IMG/VR virus record: IMGVR_UViG_3300049811_000251 | Location: 38,291 to 102,290 of that record | Source of the DNA: a virus | Direction: 5' to 3' (one strand) | Length of the DNA stretch: 64,000 nt | Shown: in pieces, positions 18,370-27,124 of the stretch | Numbering within the stretch: position 1 is the stretch's first letter | How the letters are laid out: each line of letters starts with the position of its first letter | Notes under the pieces: generated by a model | Seen by the model: only the letters and a program-made list of their open reading frames with translations | What the model was told of the DNA's origin: nothing | The model's database searches: none | Made by a program: the position numbers and the translations under genes

Positions 18370-19123
18370 TATTTGCAACTTCCATGACTGCTAACCTAGT
18401 TCTATCATACGCATTAGTTCTTGTAGTACGAGAAGAAGTTGAGCTAGTAAATGCTTGTAAAGTCAAAACGTCATTCTCTACTAAGTCCAATTGAATGGAG
18501 GGAGTAGTAGATAAAATTTGACCTGAACCTGATGATTGCTTATTGTCTTCTAGAATAGACACTCCATTTTTAAGAAGCCTTGACATAAGCTCCTTAGTAT
18601 CTTCAATGTTTCCAACCGATACGTAAACACTCACAAGATACGCACCATCTTTTTTAATCTTTACACCAGTGTCAGCCGGACTATACAACCCCACTACATC
18701 AAAATCTGTAGCTGTAAATGGAACAGGCGTCCAAGTGGACGCCAATAAAGTGACTGCTGTTCCTTGATAAACTTGAACAGCGTGAGGTTGTTTTCTAGAG
18801 CTAAGCAGTATCCACTTCTCACCAGTCCACTGAAATACGCTGTAATCGTTTACACAGTACCCATTATACTTAGAATAACCAGCAACTTGCCCATTTACTC
18901 CAGTGTTAGTAATTAGTTTGTACGCACTAGAAGCTCTAGCCCCTACATACCAACCGGAAGTATCTCCTACGGCTGGATTAGACGGTAGAGTGAAGGAAAG
19001 ACTTGCTGTATCCAAGTTTACTAAATGAACACAATTAACTACCCCACTTAAACCTCCAGCCGAAGCTAAGTGAGTATAATCTGAGACTTCAGCTTCAGAT
19101 ATAGTAGCTGGTCCCCAAAACAT
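18362..19123 (-). CDS. Fibre-like protein with C-terminal C1q-like domain (paralog 1)
   Basis: 253 residues. N-terminal domain YTHLASAGGLSGVVNCVHLVNLDTASLSFTLPSNPAVGDTSGWYV. A short VFQWTGEKWILLSSRKQPHAVQVY linker follows. Then a C1q-like domain from about 150 (YSPADTGVKIKKDGAYLVSVYVSVGN ... SIQLDLVENDVLTLQAF ... RLAVMEVA). It has a strong AGGAG ribosome site. With its paralogs it forms a set of small trimeric-type appendages encoded right after the capsid gene. Confidence 0.7.
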   Translation of the reverse strand: MFWGPATISEAEVSDYTHLASAGGLSGVVNCVHLVNLDTASLSFTLPSNPAVGDTSGWYVGARASSAYKLITNTGVNGQVAGYSKYNGYCVNDYSVFQWTGEKWILLSSRKQPHAVQVYQGTAVTLLASTWTPVPFTATDFDVVGLYSPADTGVKIKKDGAYLVSVYVSVGNIEDTKELMSRLLKNGVSILEDNKQSSGSGQILSTTPSIQLDLVENDVLTLQAFTSSTSSRTTRTNAYDRTRLAVMEVANNA

Positions 19124-19132
19124 AAGTAACTC

Positions 19133-19423
19133 CTAGTAATCAATCCCAGTAATACCATAATCAATGACGGCAGACCCTCCGTCACCTTTAACAGTAATCT
19201 TCTTAAGACCAATCTTGTTTAGTTTGAAAAGTAAGGATGATCCGGCAGGCATCCCTAGCCACTCATCCGAATTGTGTAGCCCTTCAACTTGAATTTGAAG
19301 TCCATAAGAGGAGGTAGATCGAACTCCAACAAAAAACTCGGAACAAGTACGATCACCTGCCTTAGCATTAAAGATAACCGTAGAAGCTGTGGTTATAGTC
19401 TGATTTGATGCTGCGTTAGCCAT
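19133..19423 (-). CDS. Probable head decoration-type small protein
   Basis: 96 residues from the ATG at 19423 with GGAGAG in front. The beta-strand pattern (TVIFNAKAGDRTCSEFFVGVRSTSSYGLQIQVEGLH ... LFKLNKIGLKKITVKGDGG) resembles small capsid-decoration or tail-accessory folds. It is the first gene after the capsid gene and its terminator. Identity is inferred from position and size. Confidence 0.5.
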   Translation of the reverse strand: MANAASNQTITTASTVIFNAKAGDRTCSEFFVGVRSTSSYGLQIQVEGLHNSDEWLGMPAGSSLLFKLNKIGLKKITVKGDGGSAVIDYGITGIDY

Positions 19424-19445
19424 CACTACTCTCCAAGTTAGATAG

Positions 19446-19483
19446 AAAAACAGCCCAGTCTTGTAATTTTACAAGACTGGGCT
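19446..19483 (-). terminator. Rho-independent terminator after the major capsid gene
   Basis: A perfect 15-bp inverted repeat (AGCCCAGTCTTGTAA, 19452-19466, and its complement at 19469-19483) with a 2-base loop is followed on the minus strand by a G and five T. It lies 25 bases after the capsid stop. Some read-through must occur, because no clear promoter precedes the next gene. Confidence 0.9.
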
Positions 19484-19507
19484 AATGTGGGTTCCAATCA
19501 ATTGGAG

Positions 19508-20503
19508 TTACCCTGTATAATCGGTCCCCGACATGGAAACGTTCTTAGCCATGATGACCAAATCCGGGTTCTCGATCTGGAAGTCCGCCCGGAAGTGGAT
19601 AGTGGCTTCCCAAACGTCCTGGCGAGGCTGACGCTGCCATTCGATAGTAATGTCCCTCTGAATGAAGTAAACAAAGTTATTCAGAGGAGACAGCCAAATC
19701 TGGCTTCCGTCAATACCCGCTGTGCCGAAAGTCAAGTCTTCCGGCATAAGCGGAACTTCCAGCATACGGATACCCCAGGGACCGGGGCGAACTCCAGTAG
19801 CCAAAACGTTATCACCGGCAGCCGTCTGCCGCTCGCTCCAATCCAGCATCCACTTATCTGCCGGACCACTGGGGCAAATCCAGACGTAAGACGGCTTAGC
19901 CGCCCTATAACGACTAGGAATCATACGCTTCATGTCGTAGTAAAGCCTCTTAGAAGGAGCCTTACCACCAGCATCAAGCTGCTGATTCGAGGGAACAGCA
20001 GTCTCAAGAATCTTCTTGAAACCATTGTTCACGCCCAAGAGGTTATTCTCGTCGGAGGCGGAATCTCCAACAACGAGAGAAGAATCGCCCTCGATGGCGG
20101 CCATCTCAATGTCGATAGAGATACGCTTCGTGAACATAGCCAACAGCTTGTCACGAATAGCACCCTTCTCGATGTTATCTTCCAAGAAGTCCGTCTTGAG
20201 ATCGAAGGCCGAACGATACTTTTCAGTATCCCAGACCATGATTCTCTCGCTAGGACGCCGGGTTGTCGCACGGCTAGTCGTGCTGGCACCCTCCGTAACG
20301 ATAGAACCAATGTCAAGCTTGTTGACCGAGCCTTTTTGCTCGTTCACCTTCTCAACTCTTACGTTCTTCATAAGAACCGATTCATCGACTACTAAGTCAA
20401 TGAACCGATCCGCTTGCGACCGGCTCATAACCGAATTCGGCAAGCTACTTTCGTCAATCGCCGTCTTGGAGACCATCGCCTTGATAGGAAGTGTAAGGTC
20501 CAC
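19508..20503 (-). CDS. Major capsid protein (HK97-fold)
   Basis: 331 residues from a GTG with AAGGGG 8 bases before it. It has an N-terminal arm, then a long spine-helix region (RSAFDLKTDFLEDNIEKGAIRDKLLAMFTKRISIDIEMAAIEGD). A later P-domain follows, ending with PLNNFVYFIQRDITIEWQRQPRQDVWEATIHFRADFQIENPDLVIMAKNV, which is characteristic of major capsid proteins. Codons are much richer in C and G at third positions than in neighbouring genes, as expected for the most abundant protein. It follows the protease/scaffold gene and precedes a strong terminator. Confidence 0.92.
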   Translation of the reverse strand: MDLTLPIKAMVSKTAIDESSLPNSVMSRSQADRFIDLVVDESVLMKNVRVEKVNEQKGSVNKLDIGSIVTEGASTTSRATTRRPSERIMVWDTEKYRSAFDLKTDFLEDNIEKGAIRDKLLAMFTKRISIDIEMAAIEGDSSLVVGDSASDENNLLGVNNGFKKILETAVPSNQQLDAGGKAPSKRLYYDMKRMIPSRYRAAKPSYVWICPSGPADKWMLDWSERQTAAGDNVLATGVRPGPWGIRMLEVPLMPEDLTFGTAGIDGSQIWLSPLNNFVYFIQRDITIEWQRQPRQDVWEATIHFRADFQIENPDLVIMAKNVSMSGTDYTG

Positions 20504-20560
20504 TTAAAAACCCCTTGATTTTGAGTAATTAGCAAAAATCTATCTATGATGGTTCCTAGG

Positions 20561-22024
20561 TTAGCCTACAACAGGGGCAAAGCAACTATCAAAGATTTCG
20601 TTGCCTTTTTTTGGAGCTTCAGCCTTAGCAGTAGCTCCTTCTTGCCTCTGTGCCCCCGGTTGAGGAACGTGATTAGCAACAGCCTCAGCCATCTTGCTAA
20701 CCTGTTCCAAATTCTTCTTTTGCCTATTCACTTCTTCGAGAAGAGATTTAAGCAAGTCAGAAGAATCCTTGCTAACTTCCTGCTTAGTCTCCGGCTCCTT
20801 AGTGGGAGTCGGTCTAGTCGTAGTCTGAAGGGTAGCCATCTTCTCTACGACCACTCCAAGCTTACCGAGATTATCAGTAATCTGGAGATTAGACTTGGTG
20901 AGAGCCTCAATAAGAGGCGTCATCGACGCAGTAACGCTTTTGGCTACTGCCTCAGCCAAGACATTCACCAACTCAGTACCTTTCTTCTCATCCGTCACTA
21001 AGTTAGGGGGAGTTGTCCCCTTCTCGTCTGCATCAGTCTTAGCCGGGGGATTGACAACTGCTCCCTGAGTTTCAACGTTAGCTTCATCAGCCATTTTAGA
21101 GACTCCTTTTGAAACGGGTAAAGCTTCACAAAGACACCTGTTTTTTATGGCAGTCTCCAGATCAAACTGAGGACTAGCCATAATAACAGTTGCGTCTCCT
21201 AAGGGTACTTTTACTAAGGAGTCCAATCGAATGGAGTCCGCACCCTTACTTAATACTGAAAACGCATTAGCATCCTCAGTAATGGTCTTAGCTACAACTT
21301 TGTGTTTAGTTAAAAAGGTAGTTACAGAATCCTTATCCTTAAAGATAGCCTTGGGTAAAATAACCTGATGAAGAACTAACGTCTTCAGATCAACAGACGA
21401 ATCAACTACTAACTCTCCACTGTCAGCAGCCTTGGCAACCATAAACGTTGCTTGATTGTTGGCTGGAATATGAACTAAACTAATCTCCCAGAGATCAACG
21501 TTAGTCCAAACTTTGTAAACCTTTCCAGTACCTTGATCTACCTTCCAACTCTCCTCCGCCAACCCTCTCCAAGACATACCTCCTAATTCACCCTTAACAA
21601 TTCTTTCTTTAAGGCTCTCATCAGTAACCGCAGCTTTGACAAAAAGGCCCGAAGTACCTTTCTTCAAAGATGGAATTTTTTTCTTAGGATAAGTGTCAAC
21701 AATTTCTTTAGTAATTAAATCTCTTAAAGCCCAGGAGGACTCATCATCCTTAATGGGCACTAACTTAACAGGATTAGCACTTAATACCCTACCAGCAGCT
21801 ACAGAGTTTCCTGAATAATCATACCAAGGCTTATGATTTACATACAAAACTGGAGCCGCTAAGAAATCCTCAATGTTAAACTCTAAAGGATCAACAGCCT
21901 CGTTAGCTCTATCAGGCACGTCTAAGGAAGCAAATCCTTTAACAATTAACGCATTTTTATCAACTTCGAGATTTTCTATCTCGATTGAAACCGGAGCTTC
22001 GGTGTAAATTAAATGCTTGTCCAT
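20561..22024 (-). CDS. Prohead protease fused to scaffold domain
   Basis: About 487 residues from the ATG at 22024 with CAGGAG in front. Residues 10-200 resemble HK97-type prohead proteases: VKGFASLDVPDRANEAVDPLEF, APVLYVNHKPWYDYSGNSVAAGRVL (His in NHKPW as in the catalytic site), and GMSWRGLAEESW. Serine is not certain. The C-terminal half is charged, Ala/Lys/Glu-rich and helical (LVNVLAEAVAKSVTASMTPLIEALTKSN ... EVNRQKKNLEQVSKMAEAVANH), as in scaffolds. It lies between the portal and capsid genes and has its own promoter. Confidence 0.8.
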   Translation of the reverse strand: MDKHLIYTEAPVSIEIENLEVDKNALIVKGFASLDVPDRANEAVDPLEFNIEDFLAAPVLYVNHKPWYDYSGNSVAAGRVLSANPVKLVPIKDDESSWALRDLITKEIVDTYPKKKIPSLKKGTSGLFVKAAVTDESLKERIVKGELGGMSWRGLAEESWKVDQGTGKVYKVWTNVDLWEISLVHIPANNQATFMVAKAADSGELVVDSSVDLKTLVLHQVILPKAIFKDKDSVTTFLTKHKVVAKTITEDANAFSVLSKGADSIRLDSLVKVPLGDATVIMASPQFDLETAIKNRCLCEALPVSKGVSKMADEANVETQGAVVNPPAKTDADEKGTTPPNLVTDEKKGTELVNVLAEAVAKSVTASMTPLIEALTKSNLQITDNLGKLGVVVEKMATLQTTTRPTPTKEPETKQEVSKDSSDLLKSLLEEVNRQKKNLEQVSKMAEAVANHVPQPGAQRQEGATAKAEAPKKGNEIFDSCFAPVVG

Positions 22025-22044
22025 TATCAACTCCTGATGGCTAT

Positions 22045-22072
22045 ATTATGCCATCTTTTTAAGACTTGTCAA
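22045..22072 (-). promoter_or_regulatory. Sigma-70-type promoter before protease/capsid genes
   Basis: On the minus strand TTGACA (22067-22072) is followed after 16 bases by CATAAT (22045-22050). The spacer begins AGTCTTAAAAA, nearly the same as in the terminase promoter at 26342-26369, so both may belong to one late class. It lies inside the last codons of the portal gene. Confidence 0.75.
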
Positions 22073-23963
22073 TAGGTGTCTTGGATTTATTTTTTACAGG
22101 CTTCTTGGAGCCTGAGGATACAGGCACTTTCTTATTTTGTTGTGAAACTTCTTTAGCCTTAGCAGCTTCTTTAGCCATGCTTAACTTAAGTTTTTCAGAC
22201 TCCATTCGAGTGGACTTCATACCGGACAATTCTTCTATAAAGAACAAATCATTTCCTACAACTGTAAACAATCTATCTCCACCAGAAACAGGCTCACCCA
22301 AATTCATAGCCTTGATTACTTGATTTACTGTCAAGCAGCCCTTAGTAAGAAGAGTAGTATAAACCAGAGTCTCAGCTTGCATATCTCTAATATCTAACGG
22401 ATCAAAATAAAGAGAGACATATCTAACTCCTAGACCTAACCTGAAGATTTTATTCAACCCCCCACTCCAAACTTTTTGAAGAGGAGTTACTATACGATCT
22501 TTGTAAATCTCAGCTTGAGACAACCCTTTACCAGACCCAAGCTCACTATGCTCCGCTATACCAATAATAGCTGGAGATACCCCATGAGCTGCCATTATAG
22601 ACTGAGCATTGTTTTTCTTAGTTTCTTGAAACGAACCTTCCCTTTCGTCTGAGTCTAGTTTTTCAAACTTAACTCTAACTTCGCCTCTAATGGAGGGAAT
22701 AGGAAGAATTAAAGTCTTGTGAGCCTGTCCTCTAACCTCACTATTGAAATACTCTTGAATAGTTTTAGATACCTCTGGAGTAAGCTTAGCACCTTCAATA
22801 ATGATAGCATAACGAGGAACAGTGTTATGCTCAAAAAACTGAAGAAGGTACTTTCTAATGTTTACGTTGCCCATCAACCACCCTACTGCCGGAACTATGT
22901 CTGAATAGCCATAATAAATGGTGGCTGGATGATGCTTAGGCAACCACAAAATCTCGTTAGCAGCCTTAGTTAAATCCGTAGTAGGCTTTCCAGTATCCTT
23001 GTCTATAAGATTCCATTCCGCATTAGAAATATCCCCATCTTCTTCAGGATTGTAGGGAACCTTAGCTGAAGTAATCAAGTCGGGATTCTTGGAACTTACC
23101 TTTTCTCCGAAGGGTTGATAATAAATCTTTTTTCTACCGTCATCCAAAAGCTCAACAAAACCTTTCCAACCAGCTAATACTCTAACTCTAGCCGCAGGAA
23201 CATGGGCCAATCTTTTTACCTTTTTATCCATCCCTCTAATAACTTCGATAGCTGCCCAACCTACGCCCTCGTAGTCCATCGAAGCACGCTCAAGTACACC
23301 CGAAAACCCTATAATCGAGTTACAATTTCTTAAAAACTTCGAGATAATGTCAATTTCTTCATTAACAACATCTTGACTAACGGCATTCTTGGCACGCTCT
23401 TTATCTGTTTTTATTGGATAATCAGATTCCAAACTATACTCACGACTAACCGCGTCAGAGGTCTTAACTCTACAGCATCTAAAGTGAATTTCGTCTAAGT
23501 CTAAAAACGCAAGCATTAAGTTAGGATCATAGGGAGGCTCGATTAGTTCCTCTGAGCCTGCAATAGAATACGAATTTTCACTCTTAAGTTCTTTCGTACT
23601 TTGACGACTACCTTCGATTCCCTTATAAACTTCAGTTTTGTCCAACCGATTGGAGGTTACACTTTTTACTACTAACGTGGTAAAAATATCATTGATTGAC
23701 ACAACCTTTTCGTTATCACCCTCTCCAACAATAAACGCAACGTCACACACGTTTTCTCTAGACTTTTCAACAAGATTTTCCAGTTGAGATTCTGCCATAG
23801 TCTCAATCTCATCTGAAGACAAAGCTTCTAACGGATTTTCAGTTTCCACTGCTTTTTCAACACGCTCTTTAGTAATTAACCTGCATAATCTTTCAGCCGC
23901 TTGCTTAGAGCGACCTTTTTGAATTTCTTCCTCTACGCAAGCTAAAAAAGCATCGTCGTTCAT
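22059..23963 (-). CDS. Portal protein
   Basis: 634 residues. The N-terminal 60 residues are a helical segment (CVEEEIQKGRSKQAAERLCRL) like those found in prohead-associated phage proteins. The portal body follows, with FLRNCNSIIGFSGVLERASMDYEGVGWAAIEVIRG, EILWLPKHHPATIYYGYSDIVPAVGWLMGNVNIRKYLLQFFEHNTVPRYAIIIEG and GVSPAIIGIAEHSELG. These are signature stretches of HK97-type portals. The C-terminus is Lys/Ser-rich. Forms the 12-mer DNA entry ring. Overlaps the terminase stop by 4 bases. Confidence 0.9.
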   Translation of the reverse strand: MNDDAFLACVEEEIQKGRSKQAAERLCRLITKERVEKAVETENPLEALSSDEIETMAESQLENLVEKSRENVCDVAFIVGEGDNEKVVSINDIFTTLVVKSVTSNRLDKTEVYKGIEGSRQSTKELKSENSYSIAGSEELIEPPYDPNLMLAFLDLDEIHFRCCRVKTSDAVSREYSLESDYPIKTDKERAKNAVSQDVVNEEIDIISKFLRNCNSIIGFSGVLERASMDYEGVGWAAIEVIRGMDKKVKRLAHVPAARVRVLAGWKGFVELLDDGRKKIYYQPFGEKVSSKNPDLITSAKVPYNPEEDGDISNAEWNLIDKDTGKPTTDLTKAANEILWLPKHHPATIYYGYSDIVPAVGWLMGNVNIRKYLLQFFEHNTVPRYAIIIEGAKLTPEVSKTIQEYFNSEVRGQAHKTLILPIPSIRGEVRVKFEKLDSDEREGSFQETKKNNAQSIMAAHGVSPAIIGIAEHSELGSGKGLSQAEIYKDRIVTPLQKVWSGGLNKIFRLGLGVRYVSLYFDPLDIRDMQAETLVYTTLLTKGCLTVNQVIKAMNLGEPVSGGDRLFTVVGNDLFFIEELSGMKSTRMESEKLKLSMAKEAAKAKEVSQQNKKVPVSSGSKKPVKNKSKTPIDKS

Positions 23964-25654
23964 CCTACGTAAACCTCGCCAACAGTGGACTCGGCTAAAA
24001 GATGTGCCGCAAGCATATCATAAACATCTGCGTGTCTTTGATGATCTTGTCTATCAGCTCCCTTAGTCCATTCGTATTTTAAGTTACCCTTAGCATCTTC
24101 GACAATCTCTCTTACGGGATTGCACATTTCTTCAACATACTTACCACTAAGTATGGCATTGTAATTTTCGGGTAAGATATTTCTTCCCATTCTTAATTGA
24201 GAGTATCCCCTATCCAAAGCCTCAGTTCTATCAATGGTTAAAATCCTATCATTCAAGTTGAATTTTCTAGTTCGGTCAGAACCTTCCCCACCATATCTAC
24301 ACAACCAAACATCACAAGGGGACTGTTCTTGAAAATCTTGAGCAAGCATTAACTCAGGAGCAGCGTCTATTACTACTTTTTCAACGTTATATGCTTGAAT
24401 AAGCTCGTAAACTTCTGAAAAGTTTTGAGACTTGACCTTTCCAATATAAACGCATTTACGAAACCCTGATCCCAAAACTTCCGATATTCTAATGTCTAAG
24501 ATAGCACCAACGTCTATACCCATAGAGCACGGACCCGGAGAACCGTGCTCATAAACATGAGCACTATTTGGATTGATGATAAACTTATAACCCTTCCTAC
24601 TGCAACGCTCCAAAAGAGTATCTGTAACTCTGTTACCCGCGGCGTTGTAAGGAAGACCTAAATAACTATTGAAAAACTGCTTCATCAAACCGGGGTCATC
24701 CAAAGCACCCCTAAACTTAGACCACAATTCTTGAATACTGTTAAGAGGAGAGCATAAAAGAGAAATATGATAACCTTCTATAGAAGAATCAGGATTTTCT
24801 GGCCTCCACTCCCCCTTAACTGAAGTTCTTTCCAACTCTCCTCCACAATGCGGACAAATTAACCTAATATCTCTACGAATACCAGTTTTCCATTCTGTAT
24901 CTCTTAAAACGTAATCTACTATATTCCCACTTCCATCTACTACTTCTTTAACTACTGTAGCAAACCAATCAACTTTTGAATAAATACCGCACAACTTACA
25001 AGGAACCCACCACTCTCGTTGATCTGATTTCAGATAATACTTATGAATACCATTATTCTTAATAGTTGGATTGCCTAAATACCTCTTATACTGATACCTA
25101 CTAGCTCTTAATCTATCTAACGCAAACTCGACGTTATCAGGATCACACTGGTCAACTTCTTCAACATACAAAATATCCGCAGGAAACTCCTTAAAGTCAG
25201 CGAGAACATTGGACCCAACGTACTTAACTACGCCTCTACCAAAAGACTTTAAGGCAACGGAGTCAAAGAATCCGTTGCCTATAATCTTTTTGTATTCGGG
25301 AACTTGCTCTACGCAACGATTAACTCTATTTTGAACAAACGTAGTCCTCATTTCAAACTTGGGTAAAACAAAGAATACGCTTAAGCCAGAGTTAGCTGCT
25401 GCAAAGTGATCGCAGATAGCCCACTCACTTTTCAGTGATTGAACTGATCCCATTAAAACTATTTCAAAGGCTACACTATTGTATAAATCCTTGATGTGCG
25501 GAAAACGCACAAAATCCATCTTTTCTCCGCGAGTATTGATATGATGCTTAGTAGCAAAATCTATACGAGTCTCCCGCATCTCCAGCATCTTAAGCATCGC
25601 CATTAAGCGATTACTTTCGACGCCTTCCAATGGATTGGAGTTTTTGTCGCTCAC
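23960..25654 (-). CDS. Terminase large subunit (GpA-like)
   Basis: 564 residues from a GTG overlapping the small-subunit stop. The ATPase part has a deviant Walker A (MGSVQSLKSEWA, about residues 69-80) and a Walker B-like ADILYVEEVDQ. Two Cys pairs (PCKLCG ... CPHCGG) form the zinc ribbon typical of the GpA family. The RNase-H-like nuclease shows SMGIDVGAILDIRI, VVIDAAPE and a C-terminal DHQRHADVYDMLAAH. It cuts and pumps DNA into the prohead. Confidence 0.92.
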   Translation of the reverse strand: MSDKNSNPLEGVESNRLMAMLKMLEMRETRIDFATKHHINTRGEKMDFVRFPHIKDLYNSVAFEIVLMGSVQSLKSEWAICDHFAAANSGLSVFFVLPKFEMRTTFVQNRVNRCVEQVPEYKKIIGNGFFDSVALKSFGRGVVKYVGSNVLADFKEFPADILYVEEVDQCDPDNVEFALDRLRASRYQYKRYLGNPTIKNNGIHKYYLKSDQREWWVPCKLCGIYSKVDWFATVVKEVVDGSGNIVDYVLRDTEWKTGIRRDIRLICPHCGGELERTSVKGEWRPENPDSSIEGYHISLLCSPLNSIQELWSKFRGALDDPGLMKQFFNSYLGLPYNAAGNRVTDTLLERCSRKGYKFIINPNSAHVYEHGSPGPCSMGIDVGAILDIRISEVLGSGFRKCVYIGKVKSQNFSEVYELIQAYNVEKVVIDAAPELMLAQDFQEQSPCDVWLCRYGGEGSDRTRKFNLNDRILTIDRTEALDRGYSQLRMGRNILPENYNAILSGKYVEEMCNPVREIVEDAKGNLKYEWTKGADRQDHQRHADVYDMLAAHLLAESTVGEVYVG

Positions 25655-26322
25655 AGTAAAACCTGCCGCTTCAATCGTGTCATTATTTCAGAAATAAGTT
25701 CTTCTTGACTCTTCTCGGACAGATTTACTCTCGAATCTTCATCATCCTTCAACCTTCTATGGTCGTTAAGAGACAGATCGAGTTTCTCGGGTTCCTTAGG
25801 AATAGCACCTATATCTGTAAGCAACTTAATTTTCATTTCTCTAATTTTTATGGCACTAGCCAAAAACTTAGCCTTAGCACCTTTCAAAACTTTAATTTCT
25901 TCTATGTTAGCTTCTACTACCGCTCCTGTTTTGCTATCAAAAGTTTTACTTTCTTTAGAAAGTTGATTTATCTCATACAGACACACAGTTTCTAAGTTAT
26001 CTAACATCATAAGTTGTTCCGCTAACAACTCAGACGCAGACTCTTTAATAAAATGCTCGTTAAACTCTTGCTTTAGCTTAGTGAACCAATTGTAAATAGT
26101 AGCTTCTGTTACTCCAAAAACTGTAGAAATACTACTAACTGGCAATCCGTCACAACGCATCTTCCAAGCTCTTGCTCTCTTACCTTCATCCGGCAAGGCT
26201 TGAAGAGTACGCTTAGCTTTTTCTTCCTCAGTTAGTGGAATCAAATTAGAAGCTCCCGCGTTAGCGGAAGCTTCTTGTTTATCAGCCCTCAGTTTTTCTA
26301 TAACTGAAACAAGACTGCTCAT
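25651..26322 (-). CDS. Terminase small subunit-like helix-turn-helix protein
   Basis: 223 residues with CAGGAG before the ATG. Residues 40-85 hold a helix-turn-helix (ARAWKMRCDGLPVSSISTVFGVTEATIYNWFTKLKQEF). A helical oligomerisation region and an acidic-basic tail follow. It sits immediately before the large subunit with a 4-base overlap and is the first gene after a perfect promoter. It should recognise the packaging site. Confidence 0.8.
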   Translation of the reverse strand: MSSLVSVIEKLRADKQEASANAGASNLIPLTEEEKAKRTLQALPDEGKRARAWKMRCDGLPVSSISTVFGVTEATIYNWFTKLKQEFNEHFIKESASELLAEQLMMLDNLETVCLYEINQLSKESKTFDSKTGAVVEANIEEIKVLKGAKAKFLASAIKIREMKIKLLTDIGAIPKEPEKLDLSLNDHRRLKDDEDSRVNLSEKSQEELISEIMTRLKRQVLL

Positions 26323-26341
26323 ATAGAATACTCCTGTTTCA

Positions 26342-26369
26342 ATTATACGCTATTTTTAAGCCTTGTCAA
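26342..26369 (-). promoter_or_regulatory. Perfect-consensus promoter of the packaging/head operon
   Basis: Minus strand: TTGACA (26364-26369), a 16-base spacer (AGGCTTAAAAATAGCG), then TATAAT (26342-26347). The start of transcription should be near 26335, 13 bases before the terminase small subunit ATG. The spacer shares AAGnCTTAAAAA with the 22045-22072 promoter. Confidence 0.85.
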
Positions 26370-27124
26370 TCTCCCAAATCATTTTCTAATGAATGTAGGT
26401 GCTTACTTAAAGCTGGACCTACTATCTCATTAACATCCATTCCTGATTGTTGTAAGAAGTCTATCATTTCCTTTACTACTTTAGCCGTCCTTTTATCGCA
26501 CAAAACTACGCAATTAGTGGACCCTTTGTAAACAAAGTGTAAATAACTTTGATCTACAGTAGCAGAGTCTCGCAAGATGTTATTGATAATATCTGTAATA
26601 CCTTCTACGGCTTCCTTAGGCTTGTTTGCCTCTTCTTTCAAACCGTCAAGAAAGCTCTTATCCTTTTTAGTAGTTTCTTTAATCAAATACCTATTCATTT
26701 CATTAGAGTCGTTGAAACCAAATACTGTTGGATCAACGTCTAATGAAGGGTCTAAGTCTTTAACAATAGCCGTAAACTTAACTCGATCCAACTCTCCGTG
26801 GATAATGTTATCTCTAACTGTTTTAATCTTTTGATTTCTAACATCCTCGTGAGGATACACAACTGCTGGAATCTCAGTAAACCCGAGAAGAACAGCAGCA
26901 CGATGACGGTGCTCACCTGCCCAAATTAAGTAATGAGGACAATCTTTATCCCACTCATCGTCCCACTCTTCTTTGGGAATAACGTACACTTTAATGGGGT
27001 CAGTAAAACCCTCTTCTTGAATTTTGTTTACCAACGCTGAAAACTTGTTGGAATCCATTACATTAGGATTCCACTTGTTAGGATGACACTGATCTACGGG
27101 AAGTAAAACGGGGGCTTGAATCAT
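26366..27124 (-). CDS. ParB/Srx-like nuclease-domain protein
   Basis: 252 residues from the ATG at 27124, which overlaps the previous stop and has a GGAG site. Residues 5-100 carry the ParB N-terminal domain: PVDQCHPNKWNPNVMDSNKFSALVNKIQEEGFTDPIKVYVIP, then YLIWAGEHRHRAAVLLGFTEIPAVVYP. The GEHRHRA element corresponds to the GxRRxRA CTP-binding/nuclease box. No DNA-binding helix-turn-helix half is present. Such proteins often sit beside phage terminases; a DNA modification or segregation role is possible. Confidence 0.85.
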   Translation of the reverse strand: MIQAPVLLPVDQCHPNKWNPNVMDSNKFSALVNKIQEEGFTDPIKVYVIPKEEWDDEWDKDCPHYLIWAGEHRHRAAVLLGFTEIPAVVYPHEDVRNQKIKTVRDNIIHGELDRVKFTAIVKDLDPSLDVDPTVFGFNDSNEMNRYLIKETTKKDKSFLDGLKEEANKPKEAVEGITDIINNILRDSATVDQSYLHFVYKGSTNCVVLCDKRTAKVVKEMIDFLQQSGMDVNEIVGPALSKHLHSLENDLGD

